In this document: piece by piece, positions 15,278 through 23,881 of the stretch | Numbering within the stretch: the first letter of the stretch is position 1 | Layout of the letters: each line of letters opens with the position of its first letter | Origin: JBGSMF01 sp964651475 | GTDB lineage: Bacteria > Chloroflexota > Anaerolineae > Fen-1058 | Reading direction: 5' to 3' | Assembly: GCA_964651475.1 (NCBI GenBank) | Contig: CAZYXV010000032.1 | Coordinates: 1-41,232 of the forward strand | DNA length: 41,232 bases | The notes under the pieces: generated by a model | What the model saw: only the letters and a program-made list of their open reading frames with translations | Database searches by the model: none | What the model was told of the DNA's origin: nothing | Made by a program: the position numbers and the translations under genes

Positions 15278-17482
15278 CTATTCCGCCAGCCGCCCTTGCA
15301 AGCCGGAATAACGCTGGGCAATTTTGTTGTTGCGGACAGCCATAGCCAGCGCCTTTTTGCTGCCCACCAAAACCACCAGCCACCTGGCGCGCGTGATCCC
15401 GGTATACACCAGATTGCGTTGAAGCATCATGTAATGCTGGGTGAGCAAAGGCATGACGACGGCGGGGTATTCCGAGCCTTGCGCTTTGTGGATGGAGGCC
15501 GCGTACGCCAATACCAACTCGTCGTTATCGGCCCAATCATATTCTACAGGTCGTTCGTCAATCGTCACCGTCAACGTTTGCTCTTCGGCGTCAATGCGGG
15601 TCACCGTGCCCACGTCGCCGTTGAACACGTCGCGCTCGTAATCGTTGCGAATCTGCATTACCCGGTCGCCCACGCGGAACGTCACCGCCCCAAAGCGCCG
15701 CTCGGGCTTGTGGGGTGACGGCGGGTTGAGCGCCGATTGCATCAAGGCGTTGAGGTTACCCACGCCGGCCGCGCCGCGATGCATCGGGCTGAGCACCATG
15801 ATGTCTTGAGGCTTTAATCCAAACTTGCGCGGCATGCGGTTTTGCACCAGGTCAACGACGAGTTCCGCCGCCTTGTCGGGATCGTCCTCCACAAAGAAAA
15901 AGAAATCGCGCGCGCCGTGGGGCAAAAGTGGAAATTGCCCCTGGTTGACGCGGTGCGCGTTGGTGATGATCAGGCTGTCTTGCGCCTGCCGAAAGATCAC
16001 GTCCAGCCGGATGACAGCAGCGCGCCCCGAGTTAATCACGTCACGCAGCACGTCGCCCGCGCCCACCGAGGGGAGTTGGTCTACATCGCCCACCAGCAGC
16101 AGGTGCGCCGACGGCGGCAAAGCTTTGAACAAATTGTTCGCCAGCAGCACGTCGAGCATGCTCACTTCGTCGGCCACCAGCACATCAACTGGCAAGGGAT
16201 TGTTGGGATTGCGCTTGAAACCTTCTTGGGGACTATACTCGAGCAGGCGGTGGATCGTCTTGGCCGGGCGTCCGGTCGCTTCAGACAGCCGCTTGGCGGC
16301 GCGGCCAGTGGGGCTGCACAATGCATACGTCACTTTTTTGGCGTCGCACAGATCGAGGACGGCGCGCAGCGAGGTGGTCTTGCCGGTGCCCGGTCCGCCC
16401 GTGAGCACCGTCACCTTGTTCGTCAACGCGGCGCGCACGGCCTGGCGCTGCTGCTCGGTCAACTCGACGCCGGATTTGGACGCGGCATAAGCAAAGGCCT
16501 TGTCCCAGTCCACCTGTTGAAACACCCGCACCCCCGCCCCCGGCGCGTCCATAATCGCCTTCAGCCGGTTGGCCGCGCCGACCTCGCCATAATACATCGG
16601 GGTGAGATACACAGCGCGTTCTTCGCGTACTTGGCCGCTGGCAGCTGACCGCTGACCGCTCTCCGTTTCGTACACGACTGTTTCAACCTTGACCTGGTCT
16701 GCGGCCTGCAAGCGCGGGATTTCCGGCTCGACTTTTTCCGATGGCACTTCCAGCAGTTTCGTCGCTTCCTCAACCAACATCTCTTGCGGCGCGTACACGT
16801 GGCCTTCTTCGGTCAACTGGCTGAGGGTATAGGCAATACCCGCGCCGATGCGGGCGGGGCTATCGTGCGGCAAGCCCAGCTCGCGCGCGATTTTATCGGC
16901 GGTCTTGAATCCCACACCGTAAATATCTTGCGCCAGCCGGTAAGGGTCATTCTTGACAACTGCAATGGATGTATCACCGTACTGCTTGTAGATCTTCACG
17001 GCCAGCGTCGTGGTGACGCCGTGGCTCTGCAAAAACACCATGATGTCTTTGATGACCTTTTGCTGCTCCCACGCCTGGGCGATGCGCTCTACGCGCCACT
17101 TGCCAATGCCCAACACCTCGCGCAGTTTTTCGGGGTGCTGCTCCAACACATCCAGCGTTTGCAGGCCAAATTTTTTCACGATGCGCCCGGCCATCACCGG
17201 CCCCACGCCCTTGATCAGGCCGGAGCCGAGATACTTTTTCAACCCCTCAATCGTCGCCGGCAGCACTTGCTGGCACGTTTCTGCCTTGAACTGTCGCCCG
17301 TACTCGGCGTGGCGCGTCCACTGGCCGGTGAGCTTGAGGCTTTCACCGGGCTGCACCTGGGGCAGATGCCCAATCACCGTCACCAGATCGGCATAGCCGC
17401 GCGCGCGCAAGCGCAAGACGGTGTAGCCATCCTCGCTGGCGTACGTGATTCGTTCGACCAGTCCTTCGAGAGAGTCAGCCAT
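15278..17482 (-). CDS. recD2: RecD2-type DNA helicase
   Basis: A 734-residue SF1B 5'-to-3' helicase of the RecD2 type, which acts without RecBC in replication-fork maintenance and repair. The N-terminal OB-like domain (about 1-75) and tandem helix-hairpin-helix region (LGSGLIKGVGPVMAGRIVKK, GIGKWRVERI, YGVGFKTADKIA; about 85-205) precede the helicase core. That core has Walker A GGPGTGKT (362-369), SPTGRAAKRLSEATGRPAKT, Walker B VADEVSML, VGDVDQLPSVGAGDVL and the C-terminal YAASIHKAQGSEYPAVVMPL plus YTGITRAR. Residues 275-284 (SGQRSAASGQ) match a short tandem DNA repeat and look like an insertion in a variable linker. The ATG lies 3 bases after the stop of the upstream beta-helix gene, with a weak ribosome binding site. 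Confidence 0.93.
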   Translation of the reverse strand: MADSLEGLVERITYASEDGYTVLRLRARGYADLVTVIGHLPQVQPGESLKLTGQWTRHAEYGRQFKAETCQQVLPATIEGLKKYLGSGLIKGVGPVMAGRIVKKFGLQTLDVLEQHPEKLREVLGIGKWRVERIAQAWEQQKVIKDIMVFLQSHGVTTTLAVKIYKQYGDTSIAVVKNDPYRLAQDIYGVGFKTADKIARELGLPHDSPARIGAGIAYTLSQLTEEGHVYAPQEMLVEEATKLLEVPSEKVEPEIPRLQAADQVKVETVVYETESGQRSAASGQVREERAVYLTPMYYGEVGAANRLKAIMDAPGAGVRVFQQVDWDKAFAYAASKSGVELTEQQRQAVRAALTNKVTVLTGGPGTGKTTSLRAVLDLCDAKKVTYALCSPTGRAAKRLSEATGRPAKTIHRLLEYSPQEGFKRNPNNPLPVDVLVADEVSMLDVLLANNLFKALPPSAHLLLVGDVDQLPSVGAGDVLRDVINSGRAAVIRLDVIFRQAQDSLIITNAHRVNQGQFPLLPHGARDFFFFVEDDPDKAAELVVDLVQNRMPRKFGLKPQDIMVLSPMHRGAAGVGNLNALMQSALNPPSPHKPERRFGAVTFRVGDRVMQIRNDYERDVFNGDVGTVTRIDAEEQTLTVTIDERPVEYDWADNDELVLAYAASIHKAQGSEYPAVVMPLLTQHYMMLQRNLVYTGITRARWLVVLVGSKKALAMAVRNNKIAQRYSGLQGRLAE
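16633..16660. repeat. Short tandem repeat inserted in recD2
   Basis: Repeated GCTGACC units (GCTGGCA, GCTGACC, GCTGACC, GCT) encode S-G-Q-R-S-A-A-S-G-Q in the RecD2 linker. The repeat is in frame and avoids the catalytic domains. It resembles short dispersed tandem repeats more than ordinary coding sequence. Confidence 0.5.
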
Positions 17483-17485
17483 AAG

Positions 17486-20400
17486 TCAAGAAGGTGAGCT
17501 TTTAATCAGCGGCAGATAAACGCGCCTTCCTCCCACCAGCAGTCTGACTGCAGTTGAGCGCGCCAGGCCGCCCCCGCTAGCAGTGATGGGAATAGTATAA
17601 CACACGCCCGGGACCAGCAGCGTGCCGGGGTGCGCATCGGTCACTGTGAGCGTGGCGCTCACTCCCGACGCAAGGACAACCGGATCGAGCGCGATAGTCA
17701 AGCTGGGCACAGAGCCGACGGTCAAGGTAACAACGTGCGACAAATCGGGCGGCTGCAGGCTCAGGCTGTATCGCGCCGTCCCGCCTGGCTGGATGGTTTG
17801 TGCCGGCGGCTCGGCGAGCAGCACAAAGCCGACCTCGTAACGCCCGATGTCATAGGCCACACCCAACCGCGTATCGCTCACGCCAAATTCGTCTAGCAGC
17901 GCCGTCAGCGAAGCGGGCAGCGCGCTCGCGCCGCGATCAATCGCGTTGACGCTGGATGCGGTGAGATGGAAATCGGGCCGCGAGCCGTCCCACAGATCGT
18001 GGTCTGCCAGAACATAATTCCACAAGACCGGATCGCCTTCTACGCCATGATCTTCCCAGGCTGTATTGGCCTGAACGTCGGCCAAAGTCTGGTAGGGCGT
18101 CCACGTGCTGGGCGAGCGGGTCGAGACCACCATGTCGCCCGCTTCCCAAAAACCACCGTTCTCGTAAGACCGCCAGCCATTGTTAAAGTACAGGTTGTGA
18201 TCAAGCGTCACGTTGTCAAAAGTTGTGTCCGCGCCGGAGGCCAGAATGCCATAGCCTTCGTTGTTGATGACGATATTGTTCACGATCTGAGTGTTGACGT
18301 TGCCGTGCGTGTCGTACTGGTTGCCGCCCAGGCTAAAGCCGTAAAGCGAGTTGGCCGCCACATTGTTATAGTACACAATCTCGCCATCTCGCCACACGCC
18401 ATACAGCAGGTAACCGAGATAGGCATTGTTGTAGGCAATGTTGCGATAAGCGTGCAGCCCGCTGGCGTGATCCACGAACAAGCCGTAAGCGCCCATGCCG
18501 CGCACCTGGCTGCTGGAACCGCCGCTGTAGCGCACGCGCTTTTCGGAAATGTACGACCAGCCATAAGTATCGCGGAACACATTGCCGGTGATGAGGACGT
18601 TGCGAAAGACGTGATTATCCGGCGGGGCGCCCCAGAATTTTAGCCCGCCGCAGTCCGTGCCCAACTGGCAGGCCCGCTCGAAAAGATTGTCTTTGACCAA
18701 AATGTCACCGGTCTTGATTTCGGCGGGGCTAAAGCCATAGGTCTTGGAAGACTGGATGACGGATTTGGAAAACTGGACGCCGTTGTGGGCGATGTGATGG
18801 ACGTGATTGTTTTCAAAGCGCAGTTTGTTGGCAAAGCCGAATGATAGCCCTACGGCAGTATCGCCATCCGAGCGAAAGCCCAGGTGGTGCAGCTCGTTGT
18901 TGCGGATGACGGTGTTCAGCACGCCGGAACGGGTGAAGGAATCGGCGGCGGCGCTGTTTTCCCACCAGTCAATCAGGCGGATGCCATGCGTGTCTGCATA
19001 GGCGACCTCAGAATCCTCCAACGTAAACCCATCAATCACGTTGGCGGGCGGCGAATCGGCCCGCACGCTCTGCTCGATATACACTCCCCAGTTGGCATAG
19101 CGCAGCGCGGCGTTGCGCACGGTGTTGTGATACGACTTGTGCGTTGTCCAGTTCGCCTGGTACACCGCGCTCCCGTTAACCAGCTCGATGGTCAACCCAT
19201 CCAACGTGGTGTAGGAGCGATTTTGAAGGCTAAAGCCGTTTTCGCGCCGCGAGATTTCAATGTTTTGCTCCGCCGGGTTTCCGGGCGTGGGCGGCCACAC
19301 GTAAAACCTGCCGCTCGCCGCGTCGTACCACCATTCGCCGGGGCTGTCGAGCAGGCGCGGCTTGCCCTCCACGTAATACTTTGTCCCCCAGCCCAGGCCG
19401 GGGTTGCCCGTGCCGCCGTCGTGCTCACAGACGCGATCCACCGTGATGCGCCCGTTGGCCACATCGTGGGCGGTGATGGTGCGGCGATAGGTATAATGGC
19501 CCTGGAGCGTGTCCATAGCCACCAACGTCGCGCCGGTCAAATCGCCAAGCGTGCTCAGGTTGCCAGCCTCGATGCCGGCTGGCTCTGTGTCATTCGCGCG
19601 GTCGGTGAGTTGCGTCATGGAGCGCTGCGGCAAATCGCAATTGTGGTCAGAATTGGTAGCGGGGTCGCACGCAGCGGGACTCGAACCGCCCTCGGCCGCC
19701 CACCAGAACTCGTGCGTTTTCCATTCGGTAGCAACTTGCCAATCGGGCTCGCGCGCCAGCGGCAGCCGGACTAGCTCCCCCGCTAGCCCCCCCTTTGTCC
19801 CCCCTGCTTGCGGGGGGGATAGAAGAGGGGGAATCAACTGGACCACAAAGCGCGGCGCTTTGCTCAAATTCCAGGCGGACAGGTCGGCGTAATAGATTTG
19901 GGTTGGGTCAACACCGGCAGGCAAGCCGATGGTGTTGACCGTGAGTTGCGTCCACGCCAGCGACGACGAAGGCTCCGAGCCGCGAATGACGGCGGTGCCA
20001 GGGCCATTTTCGGCGCGATAGGTCACCCCTTCAGCCGCTGTGCCGTCCAGGAAAGGCGCAACTGTCTCGCGGTAAACGCCGGGCAAAATATGCACGGTTG
20101 TGCCGGGGCCTGCAATATCGGCCGCTTTTTGAATTGTTCGAAAAGCCGTGGCCTGGCTCAGGCCATCGTTGTCATCATCTCCGCCGTTGGCATTTACCCA
20201 CACCTCGTCCACACGCGGAATCTGAAAAGTCACGTCGTCCAGGCGGATCGAGCCGCTGGGGGTCGTGTCGGAATTTTCGCTTACCTTGCCCAACTCGATC
20301 ACGTCGCCGGAAGGATCGGTATGGACGACGTCGGCGGTATATTGGCGCACGAGCACATCGTTGACCCACACCGCCACCCACGTATCAATGCGATAGCCCA

Positions 20401-20980
20401 GCGTGATCTTTTGCCAGCCGTCCGCCAGGGCGAACTGGCCGTTCTCGTAATCGTAAAAATAGCCGCTGGCTTTGGGCCAGGCCAGGTAGCCCTGGTAGCC
20501 CTGTCCGTCCGGGTTGCGCACGCAGAACTCGACCAGCGGCGGCCACCAATCGTCGTATGAGCTGCGAAATCGGGCCACGCGCAGCGAGCTGCCCGGCGGC
20601 CAATAGTTGGGCGAAGGTTCGGGCAGCGCGACGCCGTTGGGATTGAACCAGAAGGTAAGATAACCTTCTACTGCAAAAGCGACGCTAGACTGGTAGATAT
20701 AGGCCTCGTCCGAGTTGACGGCGACCGATAGCCCGGTGGAACCGTTGTATCCGCCGCCGGGCGCCAGGCTCAGGCTGCCAGGCGCGACGCTTTGCCAGGC
20801 CGCCAGCGAGCCGCTTTCAAAATTTTCAGATACAATATCCCACACCGGCGGGATAACGCCATCTGCGCCGGGATCGGCCAGCGTGATCGGCCCCAACGGC
20901 GCGACGCCAATTGCCAATGCCAGGCCGCAGACCAGATTGGTCAATATCGTCGCCTTATGACGGAATCCAGTTTTTCTCAC
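17486..20980 (-). CDS. Secreted right-handed beta-helix protein with Y-L-P-L tail
   Basis: A 1164-residue exported protein. A GTG at 20980 with AGGAGG 4 bases upstream gives a signal peptide ending near PITLA-DPG; an ATG at 20995 overlapping the previous stop (ATGA) is the alternative. Residues about 50-255 form a jelly-roll, concanavalin-like domain (SENFESGSLAAWQS to SIRLDDVTFQIP). A DUF1565-type segment (VWVNANGGDDDNDGLSQATA, about 260) opens a long parallel beta-helix (to about 1040) with Asn-rich rungs such as VIRNNELHHLGF and ITGNVFRDTYGW. A C-terminal Ig-like domain (about 1045-1150) precedes the tail VYLPLIKSSPS. Such beta-helices are typical of polysaccharide lyases or glycan-binding proteins; no catalytic site can be named. 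Residues near 385-400 contain a dispersed DNA repeat. Confidence 0.85.
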   Translation of the reverse strand: MRKTGFRHKATILTNLVCGLALAIGVAPLGPITLADPGADGVIPPVWDIVSENFESGSLAAWQSVAPGSLSLAPGGGYNGSTGLSVAVNSDEAYIYQSSVAFAVEGYLTFWFNPNGVALPEPSPNYWPPGSSLRVARFRSSYDDWWPPLVEFCVRNPDGQGYQGYLAWPKASGYFYDYENGQFALADGWQKITLGYRIDTWVAVWVNDVLVRQYTADVVHTDPSGDVIELGKVSENSDTTPSGSIRLDDVTFQIPRVDEVWVNANGGDDDNDGLSQATAFRTIQKAADIAGPGTTVHILPGVYRETVAPFLDGTAAEGVTYRAENGPGTAVIRGSEPSSSLAWTQLTVNTIGLPAGVDPTQIYYADLSAWNLSKAPRFVVQLIPPLLSPPQAGGTKGGLAGELVRLPLAREPDWQVATEWKTHEFWWAAEGGSSPAACDPATNSDHNCDLPQRSMTQLTDRANDTEPAGIEAGNLSTLGDLTGATLVAMDTLQGHYTYRRTITAHDVANGRITVDRVCEHDGGTGNPGLGWGTKYYVEGKPRLLDSPGEWWYDAASGRFYVWPPTPGNPAEQNIEISRRENGFSLQNRSYTTLDGLTIELVNGSAVYQANWTTHKSYHNTVRNAALRYANWGVYIEQSVRADSPPANVIDGFTLEDSEVAYADTHGIRLIDWWENSAAADSFTRSGVLNTVIRNNELHHLGFRSDGDTAVGLSFGFANKLRFENNHVHHIAHNGVQFSKSVIQSSKTYGFSPAEIKTGDILVKDNLFERACQLGTDCGGLKFWGAPPDNHVFRNVLITGNVFRDTYGWSYISEKRVRYSGGSSSQVRGMGAYGLFVDHASGLHAYRNIAYNNAYLGYLLYGVWRDGEIVYYNNVAANSLYGFSLGGNQYDTHGNVNTQIVNNIVINNEGYGILASGADTTFDNVTLDHNLYFNNGWRSYENGGFWEAGDMVVSTRSPSTWTPYQTLADVQANTAWEDHGVEGDPVLWNYVLADHDLWDGSRPDFHLTASSVNAIDRGASALPASLTALLDEFGVSDTRLGVAYDIGRYEVGFVLLAEPPAQTIQPGGTARYSLSLQPPDLSHVVTLTVGSVPSLTIALDPVVLASGVSATLTVTDAHPGTLLVPGVCYTIPITASGGGLARSTAVRLLVGGRRVYLPLIKSSPS
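19776..19835. repeat. Dispersed C-rich palindromic repeat inside the beta-helix gene
   Basis: A run of alternating C-tracts and G-tracts (CCCCCCTGCTTGCGGGGGG core hairpin at about 19800-19817, flanked by TCCCCC and GGGGGA) is read in frame as a Pro/Gly-rich stretch PPLLSPPQAGGTKGG. The base composition differs sharply from flanking codons, and the hairpin suggests an inserted dispersed element. Confidence 0.6.
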
Positions 20981-20991
20981 ATCGCCTCCTG

Positions 20992-21831
20992 TCATTTGAG
21001 CACGAGCGGCAAATAAGCCAAATGATTCGTTGGCATCACGCGCACCGTATCCGTCAGGAATGAGGGGCTGGTGCTGAGCGTGACAGTATACCAGACGTAA
21101 TTGGTCAAGCCGGTTAGCGTGTAGGCGCGCGTGGAGCTGAGGATGCCAGTGATGGGCAGATACACTGTGCCGGTCTGGCTGGCATAATCCACTTGCCACG
21201 TGCTGGTCGCGGGCAGAGTGATACTGACGCTCCAATTGAGATAGATAGCTTGGTTGGCCGGCGCGCCGCGCAGCGTCAGTGTGGGGGCAAATTCGTACGC
21301 GCCTATATCCACCGCAACCCCAGCGGGGCGCTTGACGCCGGCGATGTCGCTCTGCGGGGCAGCGTAGCCTGCAAATTCTGCCAGGCCCGCATCCACAGCG
21401 CCAGCCTCGGGCCTGAGCCGATAGTCGGCAGAGGTTATGTCGGCAAACAAATCCGCAGGCCGTGCCATGAACGAGCCAGCGTCGTAGCCCAATTGTTGCC
21501 ACTCTTGCAGTGTGAGGATGGTATCGCTGCGGTCGGGCGTAAAGCGATCAACGACGGCATTGTGGGCGCTGGCAAACCCGGCGTAGGATCCATCTAGCAC
21601 GATCACCTCGTCGCCCGCCATCACGACGTCGGCGGCATGCTGCAAGGTCGCCCAGGGCAAATCCATAGTACCAGGATTGCTGTCACTTCCACCGGGGGCA
21701 ACATAGTACACATGCGCGCCTGGCGTGGCAGGGAAGCAAGTTGAAAGTGCGGACAAAATTGCGGCGCTGGTTGTTCCACTCGACGCTGATAACAAAATCA
21801 GCGTGAGAATTATCAAGAACCCGGCTTTCAT
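20992..21831 (-). CDS. Short secreted protein with truncated beta-helix and FN3-like C-terminus
   Basis: A 279-residue exported protein with a signal peptide (MKAGFLIILTLILLSASSGT...). Residues about 40-75 are the opening of a DUF1565 beta-helix (YYVAPGGSDSNPGTMDLPWA). Residues about 140-190 are the usual end of such a domain (DYRLRPEAGAVDAGLAEFAG, DIGAYEF), but the many rungs normally between are missing. The C-terminal 90 residues are an FN3-like module also found in three other copies here, ending in AYLPLVLK. The stop overlaps or abuts the start of the next gene (ATGA), so they are coupled. It may be a remnant shortened by internal deletion, or a small ligand-binding form. Confidence 0.75.
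   Translation of the reverse strand: MKAGFLIILTLILLSASSGTTSAAILSALSTCFPATPGAHVYYVAPGGSDSNPGTMDLPWATLQHAADVVMAGDEVIVLDGSYAGFASAHNAVVDRFTPDRSDTILTLQEWQQLGYDAGSFMARPADLFADITSADYRLRPEAGAVDAGLAEFAGYAAPQSDIAGVKRPAGVAVDIGAYEFAPTLTLRGAPANQAIYLNWSVSITLPATSTWQVDYASQTGTVYLPITGILSSTRAYTLTGLTNYVWYTVTLSTSPSFLTDTVRVMPTNHLAYLPLVLK
20995..21281 (-). repeat. FN3-like module copy 1
   Basis: Encodes L-R-G-A-P-A-N-Q-A-I-Y-L-N-W through Y-L-P-L-V-L-K. The hallmark segment RAYTLTGLTNYVWYTVTL is nearly the same in copies at 23885-24186, 25943-26241 and 30875-31170, at both protein and DNA level. Confidence 0.75.
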
Positions 21832-21881
21832 CCCTCATCATCCTTTATGGAGTGATTGACAACAATTTGACCGCTGTCTTT

Positions 21882-23843
21882 CTAGCGCTTGTGAACCAGT
21901 GGCAGGTAGAGGCCATGGCCATTGACGATGACAACTGCCTGCCTGGACAATACGTTGCCCAGGCCATCGTCCATCAACACAGGACTGATAATCGTCACAG
22001 TATCGGTGATTCCCATATTTACAGTAGCATCATAGGTAATGGTCACATACCCCCCGGTGGCCACGGCCCCCGTCCAGGTGATCACCCCGCTTGCATGGCT
22101 ATAACTGCCTGACGATGCCCACAGGTTCCCCTGGTACGTCGTCTCGACCGGCAGGGTGCCGGTGATGTGGGCGCCGAGCAGGGTCCGACCGGGGTTGTTA
22201 AGCCGGATGATATAGGTGAACGTGTCGCCGGGGCCAAGTAGAGCGGGGAGCACGCCCACCTGCGAGGGGTGAAGCGAGCCTTGCGGGATATGCCCGGTGC
22301 GCTGATAGTTCCCGCGCCCCGTGCCCCACAAGACGCGCGCGCTGGCCGTGCCGGGCAGGTCGTAGGCCACAAAACCCGAATGGGCGGTATTGAGCACCAC
22401 CTCCAGGTCGGCGTCGGCGTCAATGTTTGCCAGTGTGGGAGCCGCCAGCGCGCCGTTCCAGTCCGGGCTGCCATAGGCTGCGGGCAGGGCCGCCTCGTGT
22501 ATCACATTCCCCTCATAGTCCAAGATATGCAGCTTGCCGGTTTGGTTGGAGCCTTTTTGCACCCACGAAGCAAAGATGACCTCGGCGCGGCCATCATTGT
22601 CCAGGTCGGCCACGGACGGCTCTGAAGCAAAGCGATAGATGCCCCCGGTGTAGACGGCGTAAGGCCAGTTGCCGTGCTCGGTCTTGTCGAGCCAGTAGGC
22701 GTGGACGCGGCCATCATACGAAGGGTAGAGAATCTCTAGCAGGCCATCGCCGTCCAGGTCGGCGCTCACCGGGTTAGACATGTTGCTCTCGATGACGTCG
22801 TAATCCTCGATCAGCGGGGCGGCCTGGGCATCGGGGACTGGGATAGCGGTCCAATCGAACCCATTGGCGCTCCAACGGGTGCGGTCGGCGTTAAAGATAA
22901 AGGGCATCTCGTACAAACTCGTGTAGGGGTTAGTGCCGCAGTTGTAAATGTTGCCCATAGCAATGACTTCCAGCACGCCGTCGCCGTTGACGTCCACCGC
23001 GTTGGCGGGCGTATGGGCAAAGTTCGGGCGATGCTCGGTGCCGCAGTAGGCATAGCCTCGCAAGTCAACCGCGTGATCCACGTGAACGCCCACCTCGCCC
23101 CAGGCTTTGTCGCCGTACATCGAGTGGGCCGGGAGCTGAACGCCGTCTGGCTTGTAGGCGCAGATGTAATGCACATCAGAAGGCACGACGATCTCACCTA
23201 TCCCGTCGCCGTCCAAATCGCCAACGGCAGCGTTGTCGTTATAGACGCCCCAGGCGTAACCGCTGTCGTTGCTCAACTGCGGCCAGCCCGCGCGGAGCGC
23301 ACCGTCGTGTTCATAGATCCAGGTGTTGACCTTGCTGCCCACCGCGGCGGTGACAATGATTTCCATCGTCCCATCGTTATCCAGGTCGTAAACCGAAAGG
23401 CCGCGCAACTCGTTGGAAGCGGGCTGCCGCGTCCAGACAACATCGCCCGCGTGGTTGAGGACGTTCAGATAGCCGCCCCCTTGCGCCGTGACAATCTCCA
23501 GGTCGCCGTCGTTATCCAGATCGGCCACGACGACGCCGGGCCAGGCACGGCTGCCGGGCGTGTCTATGCTCCGCTGAACGGAACCATCCTCGCCGTTGAG
23601 AATAAAGATGGTGTATGCGCCGGCAATGACCTCTGCGGTCCCATCGCCGTCCAGGTCGGCCACAGCCGGGGACGAGTACCAGCTGGTCTCGCACCAAGAA
23701 CTGTAGCAGCCACCGTGCTGCCACTTGAGCACCGGGGTCTGGATGGCCTGAAGTCGGGCCGCGTGGGCATTGGGCTGTCGCCCGTTTCCCGGCAATGAAA
23801 AGAACAAAAAGAGGAAAATCAAAGGCAGGCATTTGCTTCTCAT
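21882..23843 (-). CDS. Secreted FG-GAP/VCBS repeat protein with DUF11 domain and Y-L-P-L tail
   Basis: A 653-residue exported protein with an N-terminal signal (MRSKCLPLIFLFLFFSLPGN). Residues about 45-545 form a beta-propeller of FG-GAP/VCBS type; calcium-loop motifs recur as DLDGDGTAEV, DLDNDGDLEI, DLDNDGTMEI, DLDGDGIGEI, DVNGDGVLEV, DLDGDGLLEI and DLDNDGRAEV. Residues about 555-640 are a DUF11 domain (LGPGDTFTYIIRLNNPGRTL), common in surface proteins. The tail is LYLPLVHKR. A GGAG ribosome binding site lies 8 bases before the ATG. A structural or ligand-binding surface role is likely; no enzyme site is seen. Confidence 0.87.
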   Translation of the reverse strand: MRSKCLPLIFLFLFFSLPGNGRQPNAHAARLQAIQTPVLKWQHGGCYSSWCETSWYSSPAVADLDGDGTAEVIAGAYTIFILNGEDGSVQRSIDTPGSRAWPGVVVADLDNDGDLEIVTAQGGGYLNVLNHAGDVVWTRQPASNELRGLSVYDLDNDGTMEIIVTAAVGSKVNTWIYEHDGALRAGWPQLSNDSGYAWGVYNDNAAVGDLDGDGIGEIVVPSDVHYICAYKPDGVQLPAHSMYGDKAWGEVGVHVDHAVDLRGYAYCGTEHRPNFAHTPANAVDVNGDGVLEVIAMGNIYNCGTNPYTSLYEMPFIFNADRTRWSANGFDWTAIPVPDAQAAPLIEDYDVIESNMSNPVSADLDGDGLLEILYPSYDGRVHAYWLDKTEHGNWPYAVYTGGIYRFASEPSVADLDNDGRAEVIFASWVQKGSNQTGKLHILDYEGNVIHEAALPAAYGSPDWNGALAAPTLANIDADADLEVVLNTAHSGFVAYDLPGTASARVLWGTGRGNYQRTGHIPQGSLHPSQVGVLPALLGPGDTFTYIIRLNNPGRTLLGAHITGTLPVETTYQGNLWASSGSYSHASGVITWTGAVATGGYVTITYDATVNMGITDTVTIISPVLMDDGLGNVLSRQAVVIVNGHGLYLPLVHKR

Positions 23844-23881
23844 TGGACATTCTCCTTACTCAAGCTCCCATTGGGCAATTG

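Noticed and set aside
15057..15383. A 108-codon minus-strand frame running through the palindromic repeat
   Set aside because: Its middle is just a translation of the dispersed repeat and its start lies antisense or out of frame within recD2; only the last 30 codons look protein-like.
20981..21502. A 174-codon upstream extension of the beta-helix gene ending at 17486
   Set aside because: It overlaps the 279-residue gene in another frame, is Arg/Cys-rich shadow sequence, and would bury the signal peptide that begins at 20980 or 20995.
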